Origin: Numida meleagris
Lineage: Eukaryota > Chordata > Aves > Galliformes > Numididae
NCBI RefSeq assembly: GCF_002078875.1
Contig: NC_034412.1
Span: forward strand, 79,135,846-79,199,845
Direction: 5' to 3'
Length of the DNA stretch: 64,000 bases
Shown here: piece after piece, positions 1 through 12,371 of the stretch
Numbering within the stretch: the stretch's first letter is position 1
Layout: each line of letters begins with the position of its first letter
Program-made: the position numbers and the translations under genes
The notes under the pieces: model-generated
Told to the model about the DNA's origin: nothing
The model's input: only the letters and a program-made list of their open reading frames with translations
Database searches by the model: none

Positions 1-105
1 AAGAAAGATGCACAGGTGATACTATTACTTGCAAGAAATGAACTTGCTGCAGTTGAATTTCGGACACGACCTTCTCCACAGAAAGAAGTAAAGGCAAAAA
101 AATAG
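1..105 (+). CDS. possible 3' terminal coding exon (partial), product unknown
   Basis: Frame 1 is open from the window edge to a TAG stop at 103-105, giving 34 codons that end in FRTRPSPQKEVKAKK. The peptide is of high complexity, basic at its C-terminus, and holds two CpG-containing arginine codons, which are scarce in the surrounding AT-rich DNA. It would be the last coding piece of a plus-strand gene whose body lies upstream of the window. A possible polyadenylation signal AATAAA lies at 556-561, so 106 to about 580 could be 3' UTR. I do not recognise the protein. Thirty-four open codons can occur by chance, so composition is the main argument, and the call is tentative. Confidence 0.35.
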   Translation, partial: KKDAQVILLLARNELAAVEFRTRPSPQKEVKAKK

Positions 106-3100
106 TATGTATTTTCATTGTACGCATAGAAGAACAAAGGAGAACCAAGCCATTAGAATTACGTATTTAAAAGTATGCATTACTTTCACAATCCTAGTTT
201 GTTGAAGGCCCTAGATTAAACAAGTTTAATGCTGGTCAAAGCTACATCTTAGTGCCAGCGTTAGTAGCTGTCCCAGACCAGCGCAACTGCTGTTTCCAAT
301 TCCTTACAGTTTCCTTTGCACAGGTGTGAAGAGCTTATTGCACTGCGTTTCAGCTTTCTTCAAACTATCATCTTTTTGTTCACTAGATTGTACATATATG
401 TGGCTCTGCTTGAAATGGCCAATTGTAGTTGACGTGTCCAGTTACCCAGGGTTAGCCTAGCATTAGTTAAATCCATGCACTAGATGGTTATCACTTTAAT
501 TCTTCACTGTAATGGATATTATGCTGTTTTTAAAGTTCTGCTTCATTCATGTAGAAATAAATCCTAATCTTACATTCCTTAGCAGAAATATGAGGTTAAG
601 TTAGCAAACTTAGTGCCATTTAATGAAGTCTTTGCATAAATTTTCCCTGCCTGACCCATATTCTTTGATTACTATTTTAAAAGAGTATCTAAGTATTTGA
701 ACAAAACAAACAAACAAACAAACAAACCATAGAGCAGAACAAAACCAAAAGAGTAAAAAATAGCAAAATAAATACATACATATATAAACAAAATAACAGA
801 AAAAAAACCAACACCACCACTTTTAGGTGTTTTGGAAACACCTACAGCTAAAATCCATGGAGAAATAACTCACAACTCTAAGGCTGATTAAAACTGTAGT
901 TGTTCTTTCAACACACTTAGTAAACACCTGGAATAGCTGCTTTTTCTTACAAGCTTATGGGTCTCATTAAATACCAATATATTCTTCTATTGTAATTCTC
1001 ATGTTGAACACTGAATTTGCTATGGAACATCCCTGGTCAAGGATTGTATATTCTGATCTATCCACCATACCAGATCAAAATCATGCCAGTTTCTTTTCAT
1101 GAGAATAATTAGAGTTAATCATTTATTGCCTCAATTACAACTCCAAACCAATTGAGAACTAGTACCAGAACTTACTCTGACTGGTACCTCTGTCCCTTTA
1201 GTGTGCATATGCGGAAACAGAGGAGACATGTCAGTGAAGCCATAACTTGAACAGATTGGATCAAATCACCACAACTTTGTGTCTGTATAGACTGAATTTA
1301 ATTCATATTAGTGAAATCCATTATCCTATAAAAATATCAATGGCAAGAAAGATGTCTGACAGCTCTACATAGGTCATGAATTGAGGTAGGCTGTTGAACA
1401 GTATGTCTAGTTTGCAAGAGATAAGCATGTATTGCTTTTTGTATTCTGAGCCACTGAAAATCTCCCAGCACAAAAGAACCTGGAGCTCCTAAGACATTAT
1501 AATAATGTTCCTGCAGAAAAAAAATAATAATAAAAAATAAAGCACAGACTTTAAAACTTGGATTTTCTTGTCTCTTCATATATAAAGCAACAAGAATTGG
1601 GATCACTGAGCCTGCACTATTCTACCCTCAGAAAATTTATGCTTTTGTTCAACTACATTTGTGTACATGGTTATTCTCAAACACAGGTCCTTACAAAGAT
1701 ATATACTAGCAATATGTGATTTGCTGTCTTGTAAATACAAGATAGACAAGAGTCACCGAATATTCAAAAGGGAAAAATACCACTGATGACCATTGCTTTG
1801 AATAATTAATCAATATGACTCTGGAATTCACTGTAATATCACTACGTTCAAAGATTACAGTATCATTCTTTCAGACCAGAGTATCTCAGTAAGACCTATA
1901 AACTGCATCTTACTACAGGCATCATCTTCAGTCTAAATTTTCATGTGCTACGTTTGAGAATTAGCCGTAAAGCAATATTATGTACCTTGCCTAGTAGAGA
2001 ATATAATCTTTTTAAATAATTATCTAATTTAGTTTAAACCAATTTTATCATTAGTAATTTATATAACATGAATAGATGAAAATATGTCTGACTGCAGATT
2101 AGTTTTTCTTCATGCAAAATGTTACAAGTTTATTTTCTTTTTGCAAAAGATTATGTTTGCCTGTTTGTTTTCCCCATGAAATTACCACTGAAGTAGAACT
2201 GAGTTTAGCATCTCTCTGCCATACAGATCAGCTTCCAGAGGTTACTATTTAAAGTATTACTTCAGAGATCATTTACTGTGCTAGTCATCTTCAAAGATTA
2301 ATCACATACTGTTGTCATCTACTCAACAAGTTATTATTTTTTCAAGTAGTTCTAATAAAATTTGCACAAAAAAGCAAACCAACACAAACTGATTATTTTA
2401 ATGCTAGCTTCCTGCTTCACATGCTCAAGTTTTGAACTTCTTCTCTGATAGTTTTCCCAGCCAATGGAAATGTTTGCTCAGAATACTTCTTCTAATGAAA
2501 AAGATTTTCAATTATTTTTATGAATACAATAAATAAATATTTAATATTTCTGATTTCTTTTGTGTAAACATAATGATTCATAATTATGTTTGGAAATTTT
2601 AAAGTTTTCAAGTTATGATTCAATAAAAATAATTAGTTTTCCTAACTGACAGTAAAGTTTTCAGTTTCTGGTGAAAAATAAGTTTACATTCATTCTGGTT
2701 GCCAAGACAACAATTTGGATTGGTTGACATCCCACAGAATATTCTGGGAACCTTTCATCATTTTGCAGTCTGAGTTTACTTGATAGAAAGGGTCATTATT
2801 TTGAATTTTTTCGTTCTTTAATTTGTTTTTAAAGACACTATTTTTAAATGCTTCTGGGAAAATGTAATTTGATGTGAAGAATCTAGTGAAAAGTGAAAAC
2901 AAATTATGGCACACCCTGTGAGCAGAGTTTTTCTGTTCTTAAACAGTTCAGTTTTAGCAATCTGGCATAATTATCACTGTATCTTTTAAATCAGTGGCAA
3001 AACAGTAACATTCAGCGTCATACTCATTTAAACCAGATTTATTAGAGAAGTTAAACTTTAAATACGGTAATGAAAATCCCCTTAATTGAAGCAGCGAGAA

Positions 3101-4174
3101 ACAGAACCTGACATAGGCATTAAGAGATGTGCTCATTAAAATCTGACCAAAAAAAAAACCAAAAACAAAAATCCAAGAAGGCCAATACTGGCTTGAATCT
3201 CTATAACTTAAAAATTTAAAATGTTAAATAATTTAAGAGGCTTTAATAAATCAATTCAGAAAGCAGAAAAACTGTTACTTAACTACTACTTTCAGTGTGC
3301 TTATTCTGTACCAAATTTAGATGTGTTAGCATGTACTGGTATTGAGAAATTTTGGATTCTAGAGGCAGATCCACAAAGGTGTCAACATGGTGGTTTTAAA
3401 AACGGCATAAAACATCTTATGTGCTGAAGAGACCAACATATTACATGAAAGTTTTAAGCAGCACGGTAGAGATTTACAACAGATTCCATCTTGAACTGGT
3501 CAATAGAAAATAAAAAAGGAGAATGGATCTTAAACACCATGCCATTCAGGGCCTATAAACTCAGTTCTGAGGTGTAAGAGGTCATTGTCAGACTTGGATT
3601 ACTAGTCTGATATCCCTTTCTCAGGTTGGACGCTTAACCTCTTCTTTTTTAAAAGGGAGAAGGGCATCTCTTTTTCTTTTAATATTGTTGGTGGTTGTGT
3701 CATTGACTTTTTATGTGTCAGATCAGAGATCAGACCATTGAACCCAGAGGTAAGAAATCTGGATTCTGTGCCATTGTCAGCTTTAGAGAATTTTTACCCA
3801 CAGTTCTCAAATATTTGAAGAGGATTTAGCCTATTCATGGTGTCTTCTCCCCAGTGCTACTGAACTGTGCCATCCTGGGATGTCTTTAAAGACTTAAGGG
3901 ATCAGGAGGAGAACAGTAGGGGTATGAAAGAGCCTGGAGATCTAAGACACAGTCCTGGCAGAACAGAGCCTCTGGCTCCAGCTCTGTATCAAGGCTGTTT
4001 TATGTATTTCCTTTAATAACTGCTTACTGTCAATTGCATTATCTGAAACTTCTGTTATTGTGGATACTTTCCAAAAGTAACAGGGTTTTCACAGTGCTCA
4101 GAAGTTCAGTAAAAAATATCAGCATTATGTTGTAGCAGGAACAATAAGAAATGTAAGTTGTGAATATAAACAAA
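106..4174. other. unique AT-rich DNA, no gene seen
   Basis: No recognisable transposon or coding exon. The open frames here are under 90 codons, low in complexity and lack any family motif. It contains a short CAAA microsatellite (702-727) and several AATAAA strings, the first of which (556-561) could serve the putative gene end at 105. Confidence 0.5.
702..727. repeat. (CAAA)n microsatellite
   Basis: About six CAAA units run without a break. A similar short CAAA run occurs at 8020-8040. Confidence 0.85.
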
Positions 4175-4349
4175 TGAAAAAAAAAAAGAGGAAGAAAGAA
4201 GAGACTTTCAATTCAGGGGAAGGGAAGAAAGGGAAGGGAAAGGAGTAGGGAGAAGTGGAGAAGAGAGAGGAGAGAGAAGGGGGAGAGAAGAAAGTTGAAA
4301 AGTGAAAGTAGAAGAGGAGAGAGTAAGGAGAATAAAGAGAGGAGAAGGA
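4175..4349 (+). repeat. long polypurine (GA-rich) tract
   Basis: About 175 bases are almost entirely A and G on the plus strand. A near-pure core at 4216-4293 is built from GGGAA, GAGA and GGAG words with only isolated T interruptions. Such homopurine/homopyrimidine stretches can adopt triplex (H-DNA) structure. The ORF opposite it is a low-complexity Ser/Pro/Phe shadow. Confidence 0.85.
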
Positions 4350-4649
4350 CATATTTCTTGTAAACCAACGTACAGTTATGGTATCCAGAGACTCTACCTG
4401 CCTGGAAATATTTTACCTAAAGTCAGGGCTCCTTATTTCAACTTATAAGCTACATTTATACTTATAAATGTATTCCTTATTGGCCATGCTAGTTATGCAT
4501 TTTTTGTACAGTTCATATGGCATATTTTACAACTGAGTTTGAATGCAAGAAAAAACATATTATCTGTTTTTCTTCATTTTCCTCGAAGACCACTTTCTCT
4601 TTCACCCTATACCTATGCCTAAAACTGCTGAAACAGCATTTAATCCTAA

Positions 4650-5007
4650 TGTACTGAACTGTGGGGATACAAAAAAGACTAGTCAGAGCAGAAGCTGCAA
4701 AGCAAGATAAACAGCATGAGAAGGCAAGGCTGAGAACCAAGTAAAACAGTCAGGTAAGATGTGTGATGGCCACGTGATAACGACCATGATTGGAGGAAGA
4801 GAGTGTGGAGTGGCTAGGACTGACTCATGGCTCTGCTTGGATAAGCGCCTGCATGCATGGTTAAGGAGTGTTTGTGGAATGTTTTGTTGGCATGTAAAGG
4901 TGGGTGGGAAAGTTAAAAGAGAAAACATGAATGTATATGAGGGATGTTAGAACCTGTAATAAAAAAATTGGATCGTTCCCATCTGAGTCCGTGCCTCAGA
5001 CTCTACA
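4650..5007 (+). mobile_element. candidate solo LTR, plus sense
   Basis: The segment begins TGTA and ends TACA and is flanked on both sides by CTAA (4646-4649 and 5008-5011), as expected for a 4-bp target duplication. Near the 3' end is an AATAAA signal followed by a C/T-rich, CpG-containing stretch that looks like R-U5, and a TATATGA box sits upstream of it. An E-box CACGTG is also present. The termini match over only four bases, so the exact ends are provisional. No retroviral coding sequence adjoins it. Confidence 0.42.
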
Positions 5008-8000
5008 CTAAACAATCTAGCAATAATCAATTTAAATATAAAAATGATGTCTGAGGTGGTTTAGACCTATGTGCAGTACCTGTTGGTAGTGAATATCTCA
5101 TTTCAAGTACAAGTCCATTTAGAGGTGGAATTTTAGAAAAGCTGTAACTATGGTATAAAATTGATGTATGAGCATGGTTTATCTAGATCATTCCCTCATA
5201 GTACTGGAAGTGTGGGCATTAATAGAACTTGCACTGCAAATGTGATGCTTCACATACCGGCTAAAAGAATTGCAACAAAATATTATTTTAGGCAATTAAT
5301 TTTTTACTCACACTCTAAATCACCAAGATTTCTCCAATTTAAAAACCATTTGCTGGCATGGAAACATCAGCTTAATTAAAAATGGATTAAACTAATTGAC
5401 CTAAAACATATCGTAGTGTTTGATTTAGAATACATTAGAAGAAACAGAACATTTTTCAGTATAATTTTGTGTCTCTTATATATTGAAAAATGTTTTGCTT
5501 CCATGAAAATTTGAATGCTTGATGTGTCTGAGCTCTCACAAAGGTAAGATACTGTTAACAAGTAAAGTTAAAGGTTTGTATTTCAGCAAATATGGGTTCT
5601 GTGTGCATATGTATTGTCTACCCTTCACCATAGTTTTGCTTTCTAATTGTCCATAAGACACCAGTATGAGATGTATCCTCTTCTTTAATAGCTGAAAATC
5701 TTCTTTCAAAGTTGATGAGCTGCTACACAGGGAATTGATTGGGTTAAATGGAAAACGAAAGTATATAATAGCAAGATGACCTGCACCGCTCTGCCAGTTT
5801 GTTAAATTACAATATGACAGTAGAAAATGATACTGTAGAAAACATTTATCTAAACACTGTCCCTGAAAACTGAACCTTAAAGTCTCGAAACTAATTGTTT
5901 CATAGTTACCTTTCCCCCTTTCTTCCCATCATGCTATATTACCTTCCAGTTGTATTAAGGCCAACAAGTAGTTTCTCATGTACTATTTTTATTTTGTTTG
6001 AATGGCTTTAGATAGCAGCAACAGTTTTCCAAGGATATGTTAATAACTGGACTCAGTGTGTGACATTACACCAGTGGTTACACTAGCATTACATCATGGT
6101 TCTACACATGTTATTTAGTGCAAGTCTGACCAGTTTCTGAATTACTCACTATTAACTTCAATGGGAAGGTCAACTCTTAAAGCAGTCTGCAGCCTGATCT
6201 TCATGAAATCAGACTTCTGCTGTGCTGCCCCTCTGAGTCTCCCTGCAAGGGCAAAAGAATAAGGATCTGGTGGTCAGGATGAGCAATCTGAGTTTAGAGT
6301 CAGGATTTTTTTTCCTTCTTTATTTCTTTTTTTCTTTTTAACAATTTAAAATGAATTAATGTCAAAGATGGTTTGTAGATTTTTTCCAATATGAAGCAAC
6401 AGTTCTTTGTAATAGAAATTCTTCATTCAAATGCAGAGCTTAGGTAATGTCAAAATGTTGCATCTATGGCATATGACACAAACATAAACATGGAGTAAAA
6501 AAACAAATGTCTCAGTGCTGCTTGAATTCTTGGATTTCGCTCCTCAGTGCTTCTCACTGTTATTCCCAGCTGGAGACTGAAGGATATAGAAGACTGAAAT
6601 CCCATTTAAAAAATATAAATATTGCAGTGCTCTCTTGGGTGGTTATAGATGCTTGTCCTGAAACATTAGAATTTCAGTTCTTGCAGAATGTGAAAGATCT
6701 ATTTTATTGAGCAACTCAGTGTCAACCTTGCCATTCAGCCCTTAATGTGGCACACAGTGAATGCTGCTATGCCTAGCGGGTGGCCTGAGGGTTCCCTGTC
6801 AGCATTTTTGTCATGCACTAAAGGAACATGAAAACCACTCATACAATTCTGATAACTTTGAACACTTAAATGATTCTCTGAGTTTCCACTTAAAATATAA
6901 ATATGTAGTGGCCTTTCAGAAAATTTCTTATTTTAAGAAGATTTCATTTGTGTCTGTGGTTTGTGAAAAGACATCCATATTCAAAACAGTTTAAACCTAT
7001 GTTGTCTCTCTCTGCTAGCATGAGGCTTCACAACATCACCATTTTTTGACATTATAACAATATATTGGAGTCAAAGATAATACTCAAGTGCAGTGACATG
7101 AGTATTTAACAAGGAAACACATAGGAAAATCAGATGTGACCAAACCTTGGAGTATTTCACATGGGACTTCTAACAGGCAGAGAGGACATCTCATAGCTGA
7201 TCCTATAAGGCAGAGCTGAAAAAAGTTGGATACACTTTACCAAGGTTTTTATTATGCAATCTCAATTGAAATCTTGATTTTGAAAATTGAACCACTGAGG
7301 AAAGGCTGAAAGCTTCTAAGCCTCTGCTTTAAAAGGAAGCTCCAAACTCTGAAAGAGAGTAAATGAGACTCAGTTCCAGATATTGACAGTTAGGGTGAAA
7401 TATCCATGCCTATTGGACCTAAAAAAATCAGTTTTGATTTTAATCTGGCCCAGAACCAAAGACAGGATTTAATCACCTAGAGGTGATTACTAACAGTAAC
7501 TCTGTGGGCTTTCACAAGCTTCTTGAACATTTATATGCCTACATGAGGGTACCACATTCTGTATCACATTAACACAATTCTATAAAATGACTTAAGCTTT
7601 TATATCTCTGAGACACTTTTGATAAAGTGCCTAAGTAGAGAAGATTCTTTCTGTCCTAAACCTATTCCCCAAATGCAGCATGAACTCTCTACATGACAGA
7701 AAATCAAACACTAATATTAATTACAGAACAGAAACATTAAGGGTTGATAATGCTTTGCTTAGCACCTGTATACTTTAAAAGTGACTATACATTTTATAAA
7801 TATCACTGCACACAGTTACATCACTGTGTATATTTTTAAGACTTTGTGTCACAGTGAAAAAGGAAAAAAAAAAAAAAAGATGTTTTCTTTGCTGGCCTAA
7901 AAAGTCTCTGATAAATGCCAGAATATCTGTTATGTTCACTATTATACACCCTCCACAATGGTGACTAAAAAGTGGTTTGGTTTTGAGCCTTAATGCCGAA

Positions 8001-8730
8001 AACAAACAATTAAAAAAAAAGACAAAACAAACAAACAAACCCTATGGCAATACTGCACATTCTGTCCAAGATGTGAAAGCACATCTTATTTTGATATGGA
8101 TAGGCAGATGAATACGTATGTTCAATGTACTGTCAGCAGAGCACGTAATAGAATTTAGTGTCATAAAAAGAAGCAAGATGAAGTTTAAAACCACAACATG
8201 CATATCTCACCACTCCTCTAAGCTCTCTCAATTTCTGAGGTCTTCATATGGAGACATTATTTGTTTCAGAAATGCTTGTGTTACATCAGCTCAGTGCAAG
8301 AACTCTTTCTTCACACTTTTGTTCATTCAGTGTAAAAAACTGCCAGAGCTGCAGGTCTCATTTAGGTCATAGTTACTGTTATTGGTATTTCCTCAAAGAA
8401 AACGTACAAGCAATCTTGAGGTAGAGTGAAAAAGCACAGTTACTGCAAATGTACAATAAAAAATAAGTTGGCTATATAGGAGTATTCTATACTCATCAAG
8501 GGTAGAGGTGGAATGCATTATACTTACACATTTCGCAGCAAAAAAAGGAAAACCTGGGAAAGCATCACATCTCCTCCAGATTCATTTATTTCCTATTTCT
8601 TTCAGTACTAAGCTTGAAGGCAAGTTTTCTTATTTGGGTTAGATAGCCATTTAAGTCGGTTATTGTTTTGGTTCATACCTTGATGAATCATTTGTCCTAG
8701 ACCCACACTTGATAATTATAAATGAAGATA
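5008..8730. other. unique AT-rich DNA, no gene seen
   Basis: No transposon family or exon is recognisable. Short A-runs (7862-7877) and a CAAA run (8020-8040) are the only simple repeats. ORFs are short and of biased composition. Confidence 0.5.
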
Positions 8731-8988
8731 TGTTGTAGTAGGCGTGTCACGGATCTCGGTCTGTAACGCGGAAAGGTCCTTCCCCATATGCTTGTTATTG
8801 GTTCACCTACATACTTGAACCTGTGTCGCAGACACAGGGGGCCGTGCTTCTTTGTTTTCATAACAAAGGGCACAACAACTCTGTGTATGGCCTTTCAGAA
8901 GTGACAGGTCAGAAGCGGGAGATTCAATATGATTGGCCAGAAGCCCGCGTGAGCTTCTGGAACAGTCTAGTAAAAAGATAAGAAATAC

Positions 8989-8994
8989 TATATA
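8989..8994 (+). promoter_or_regulatory. TATA box of the EAV-like LTR
   Basis: TATATA sits 18 bases upstream of the AATAAA signal, the compact U3/R spacing seen in alpharetroviral LTRs. It would direct plus-strand transcription if the LTR still has promoter activity. Confidence 0.6.
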
Positions 8995-9011
8995 GTTCTG
9001 TAGCTTTTACC

Positions 9012-9017
9012 AATAAA
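9012..9017 (+). terminator. polyadenylation signal of the EAV-like LTR
   Basis: Canonical AATAAA directly followed by TGCCGTTTTGC, close in form to the corresponding part of avian leukosis-type LTRs. Confidence 0.6.
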
Positions 9018-9134
9018 TGCCGTTTTGCTGCATATCATATTGATGCTGTGTGTGGTATTTGGCCAGGACCGAGTTTAGGTTCTCTACGTGCAAGAATAAT
9101 ACTAAAATGGTCGCCAGAGTTCGGTACAAAGATA

Positions 9135-10850
9135 TAAGAGGGAGTTAATACACTCACTCTTTCAAAAATTTATTAATCATCTCAGAATATTAATAGAAAG
9201 ATTAAGTAAAACCACTTGCATATGTAGAAATAAACTCTGGTCCCCATGAAGAATCAAAATTCCAGTGGTATCCCCAGCAGTACAATTTAATTCTCAGTCA
9301 CTTAGCTTCAGACAGGAAACAGATCACAACAAAAATAAAAATGTTTTATTAATCCATAAAATCTGGTCAGAAACTAGATATAATGCACGTTTCTCTTTTT
9401 GAGGTGAGTGATTTCCAAAGACAGCCTCAAGGAGAAGACACAGTTTTGCCAGAAGCTCATTATCTGATGTCAAGCAAATTTTATGTTTTATATCTGTGGC
9501 TGACAACATTCAGGCTTTTTCTGAAAAGGCTGCGTTTTTTACCACAGTATGCCTCTAATAAAATGTCTCAGAAGGAAGATAAACTTGCTTATAATATTTT
9601 TAAGGGCTCAAGCTTCTTTTAAAACCATATTAAACACAAAGATGAAACTAATGTTTGTGTGTGTGTGGATTTGCCTGCTTGTTAGCTTATTTGCTTCTCC
9701 TGTCTATCTCCTGTGTGTGCACTTCTGTGGTTGTGATACACATTTATGTTTTGAAGGAAGACAGTGACGCAAAATACACTGATGCAAGTGCAAAAGTTCA
9801 TAGAACCCTCATTTTGACTTTGTTCTTTGCTGAAATATCTGACCATATACTTTGCTTTTGACCTCATCATAACTTTATCTCAGTCAGAACACTGACTAAA
9901 GTCTGAACTTTATGCAAAACTCACAAGCACATGAAAGAAAAAATAATAATTATCTTGTCTGCTCAAAGTATTTTAAAATAATCATTTACTATAAATCTGA
10001 AAATTCTATAACTCCAAAAATTGAAATATGTATACATTGAATAAGCGGAACTAAATTTTAATAGAATATTTGCATCTAAAGTTGCTGAGTTATTATGATA
10101 CAAGGAAGAAGTAGATATTTCTGTTTCTCATATGATATAATTCACAACTCAATGAGATTAATAAGCAATAACTTTTAGAAAGATAAAATGATCTCTCTTC
10201 AATTTGTTATAAAGCTTTAGGATTCAATAAGTACATCTACACAGTGATTTGGCAATTCACACTGTGTAGGCTGGAGTTCAAAGGCACATCTGTTTTTCGT
10301 GGCTCCTTGAGGATTCGCATTCTGCTACTGATTTCTTCTAAGTAGTTTAATAACTGGAAAATGGCACTACAGTCACATATTCCTTTCTCCTCTCCATTTG
10401 TGCTTTCAAGGGGAAAATGAATCTCACACAGAAAAAAGAGTTTAGGAAACTATCTACATTATCAAGTAGTGTTCCATGACATGAAAAACAAAACAGCAAA
10501 ATTTCCTTACATTCTGGAGTATTCAAACTTTCTAGTTAAGCCAGAAAAAATGTCTGCCTCAAAGTACTTAGAAGAACATTTCTTTTGCAAATGATAATCA
10601 CTAAAAAGTCTAGTGATGAAGAAAAAAGAAGTACCTTAAAATTGTAAACATATGAACAAATGAATAATAAATAACATCAGTAGTATTGTTTCCCAATAAC
10701 TCTTCTGGGGGCCGGTGCAGAATTTTTTATGTACTGCACTATGCAAAGGCCCAAGGCAGAGAAAAAGATATACACATACTTTCTCTTTATGGGATGCAGA
10801 CAAGTCACTACATCTGAAACTGGATTCACTGAGTGGGGATCTGATCTAAA
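9135..10850. other. unique AT-rich DNA, no gene seen
   Basis: No recognisable element. A short GT run lies near 9653-9666. The 60-79-codon ORFs here overlap on both strands and carry no domain signal. Confidence 0.5.
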
Positions 10851-11174
10851 GGGAGGTGGAAGGCAAATGGATGAGGCCAGGCTCATCTCGGTGGTGTGCA
10901 GCAATAGGTCAAGTAGTAATCACCTACAACTTGAACACAGCAAGTTCCGTAATAACATGCAGAACTTCCTTACGGTAAGTCTGATGGAGCACCGGAACAG
11001 GTTGCCTAGAGAGGTTGTGGAGTCTCCTTCTATGGAGATATTCAAAAACCTGGCTCGACATCTACCTGTGCGGCCTACAATAGGGCACCTGCTTTAGTAG
11101 AAGGATTTGGACTTGATGATCTCTAGAGGTTCCCTCCAACCCCTACTATTCTCTGATTCGGTGATTCTGTGATT
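10851..11174 (+). mobile_element. CR1 retrotransposon 3' fragment, plus strand
   Basis: A 5'-truncated CR1 LINE. It encodes remnants of the C-terminal end of the reverse-transcriptase ORF (the [17 protein letters not shown] stretch, here [20 protein letters not shown] at about 10989-11048). It then runs through the CR1 3' UTR and ends in repeats of ATTCTGTGATT (11148-11174), the target-primed 3' tail. CR1 copies normally lack target-site duplications, and none is seen. Confidence 0.88.
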
Positions 11175-11475
11175 ATCTTTGTGGCCCACCTCTGGACGTG
11201 CTCAAACATGTCCATTTCTCCTTTGTGCTGTTGGCCCCAGAATTTGTTGCAGTATTCCAGATGGGGACTCACAAGACCATAGTAGAGGGGAACAATAACC
11301 TCTCTCAACTTGTTGGCCATGTTTCTTTTAATGCAGTCAATATGACTGGCTCTCTGGGCTTTGAGTGCCCATTACCAGCTCATGTTCAGTTTTATGTTCG
11401 GCCTGTACTGAAGTTTGAGACTGCCCTGGCCCATTTGCAGGACCTTGCACTTGTTCTTTCTGAACACCACAGTTG
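11175..11475 (-). mobile_element. CR1 retrotransposon internal fragment, minus strand
   Basis: On the minus strand this encodes a C-terminal piece of CR1 ORF2 with the residues [20 protein letters not shown] (about 11300-11240), followed by the FWGQQHKGEMDMFEHVQRWATK stretch typical of the family in scattered form. It begins abruptly where the plus-strand CR1 tail stops, has no CR1 3' tail of its own, and is truncated at both ends. Confidence 0.85.
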
Positions 11476-12371
11476 TCTTAATAGTTGCCTAGTATTGGGA
11501 TGTAATAAAATAAAATTTCTATGAGTTTCCCCATTGAAAGTGCATTCAGTATGGTGGGTCTAATTTTGACACATCTTGATACATCAGTCACTCTCCAGTT
11601 ATCAAAATTTTGGAAATATTTTATACTACATAAGCTATTACTGTACCTTTAAAATTGAAAGAAGATTAGATAATTAACTTGAATACCATGTCTACGACTT
11701 TTTAAAATCCAGATTATCCAAGATAGCCTCTTTTTAATTAGTTCTTGGCAGACATTGCAGTTTTAATAGTAATTCTAAGCCGTATATCACTGAAGTATTT
11801 CAGCAATATGCAATATAGAACTTGCAGCAAAATCTGTTGTGCTGGTTCTTTAAAACTATCTCTGGTGGACAATCTACCAAAAGTGAGAAACGCATATGCA
11901 TACAGAGCTTTGCAGGACCATGCTCGTAATTGTAGCCACTTGTTGTAGATATTGAGATGCTTGCTACATTGTTTCTTCAGTTTCAACTACAAGGGAAAGC
12001 TCAGTTTGGTAGAAAACATACAGAAGAGGATTGTTCAGTGTGTGTAGTTTCTTTTTTGTTTTTCTGCTTGCAGAAAATAAGCGTGCTAATAGCATCTTCT
12101 CTTGGAAATTATTCAACCTTTCATCACAAGAGCAGATCAAATCAGCTTTAGCAAAGAATCATAGATGCATATGTCTAATGGTATTTTGTACATAGATACC
12201 ATAACAAAGTAGGAACCAATAAATGTTGGGTGTGAAGAGGAAACATAGGAGATTTCTACAGCCTACCCTAGATGATAAATACAGATTGTATCAACAGTAA
12301 TTTACAAGATCTAAAATAGAATTGGAAGCTACACAAAGCACAATAAACATAATTCTAATTACTCATAATTA

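Larger units (their letters stand above)
8731..9128 (+). mobile_element. EAV/alpharetrovirus-like solo LTR
   Basis: A 398-bp unit opens with TGTTGTAG, ends GGTACA and is bracketed by a perfect 6-bp duplication AAGATA (8725-8730 and 9129-9134). Six-base duplications are typical of alpharetroviruses and their endogenous EAV-type relatives. The interior has an LTR layout: inverted CCAAT motifs (ATTGG near 8797 and 8932), a TATATA box at 8989-8994 and AATAAA at 9012-9017. The stretch after that signal resembles the alpharetroviral LTR R region. No gag, pol or env lies on either side, so this is a solo LTR left by homologous recombination. It is far more CpG-rich than its surroundings, which suggests a fairly young insertion. 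Confidence 0.82.

Noticed and set aside
4125..4352. Ser/Phe/Pro-rich minus-strand ORF
   Set aside because: Shadow of the polypurine tract.
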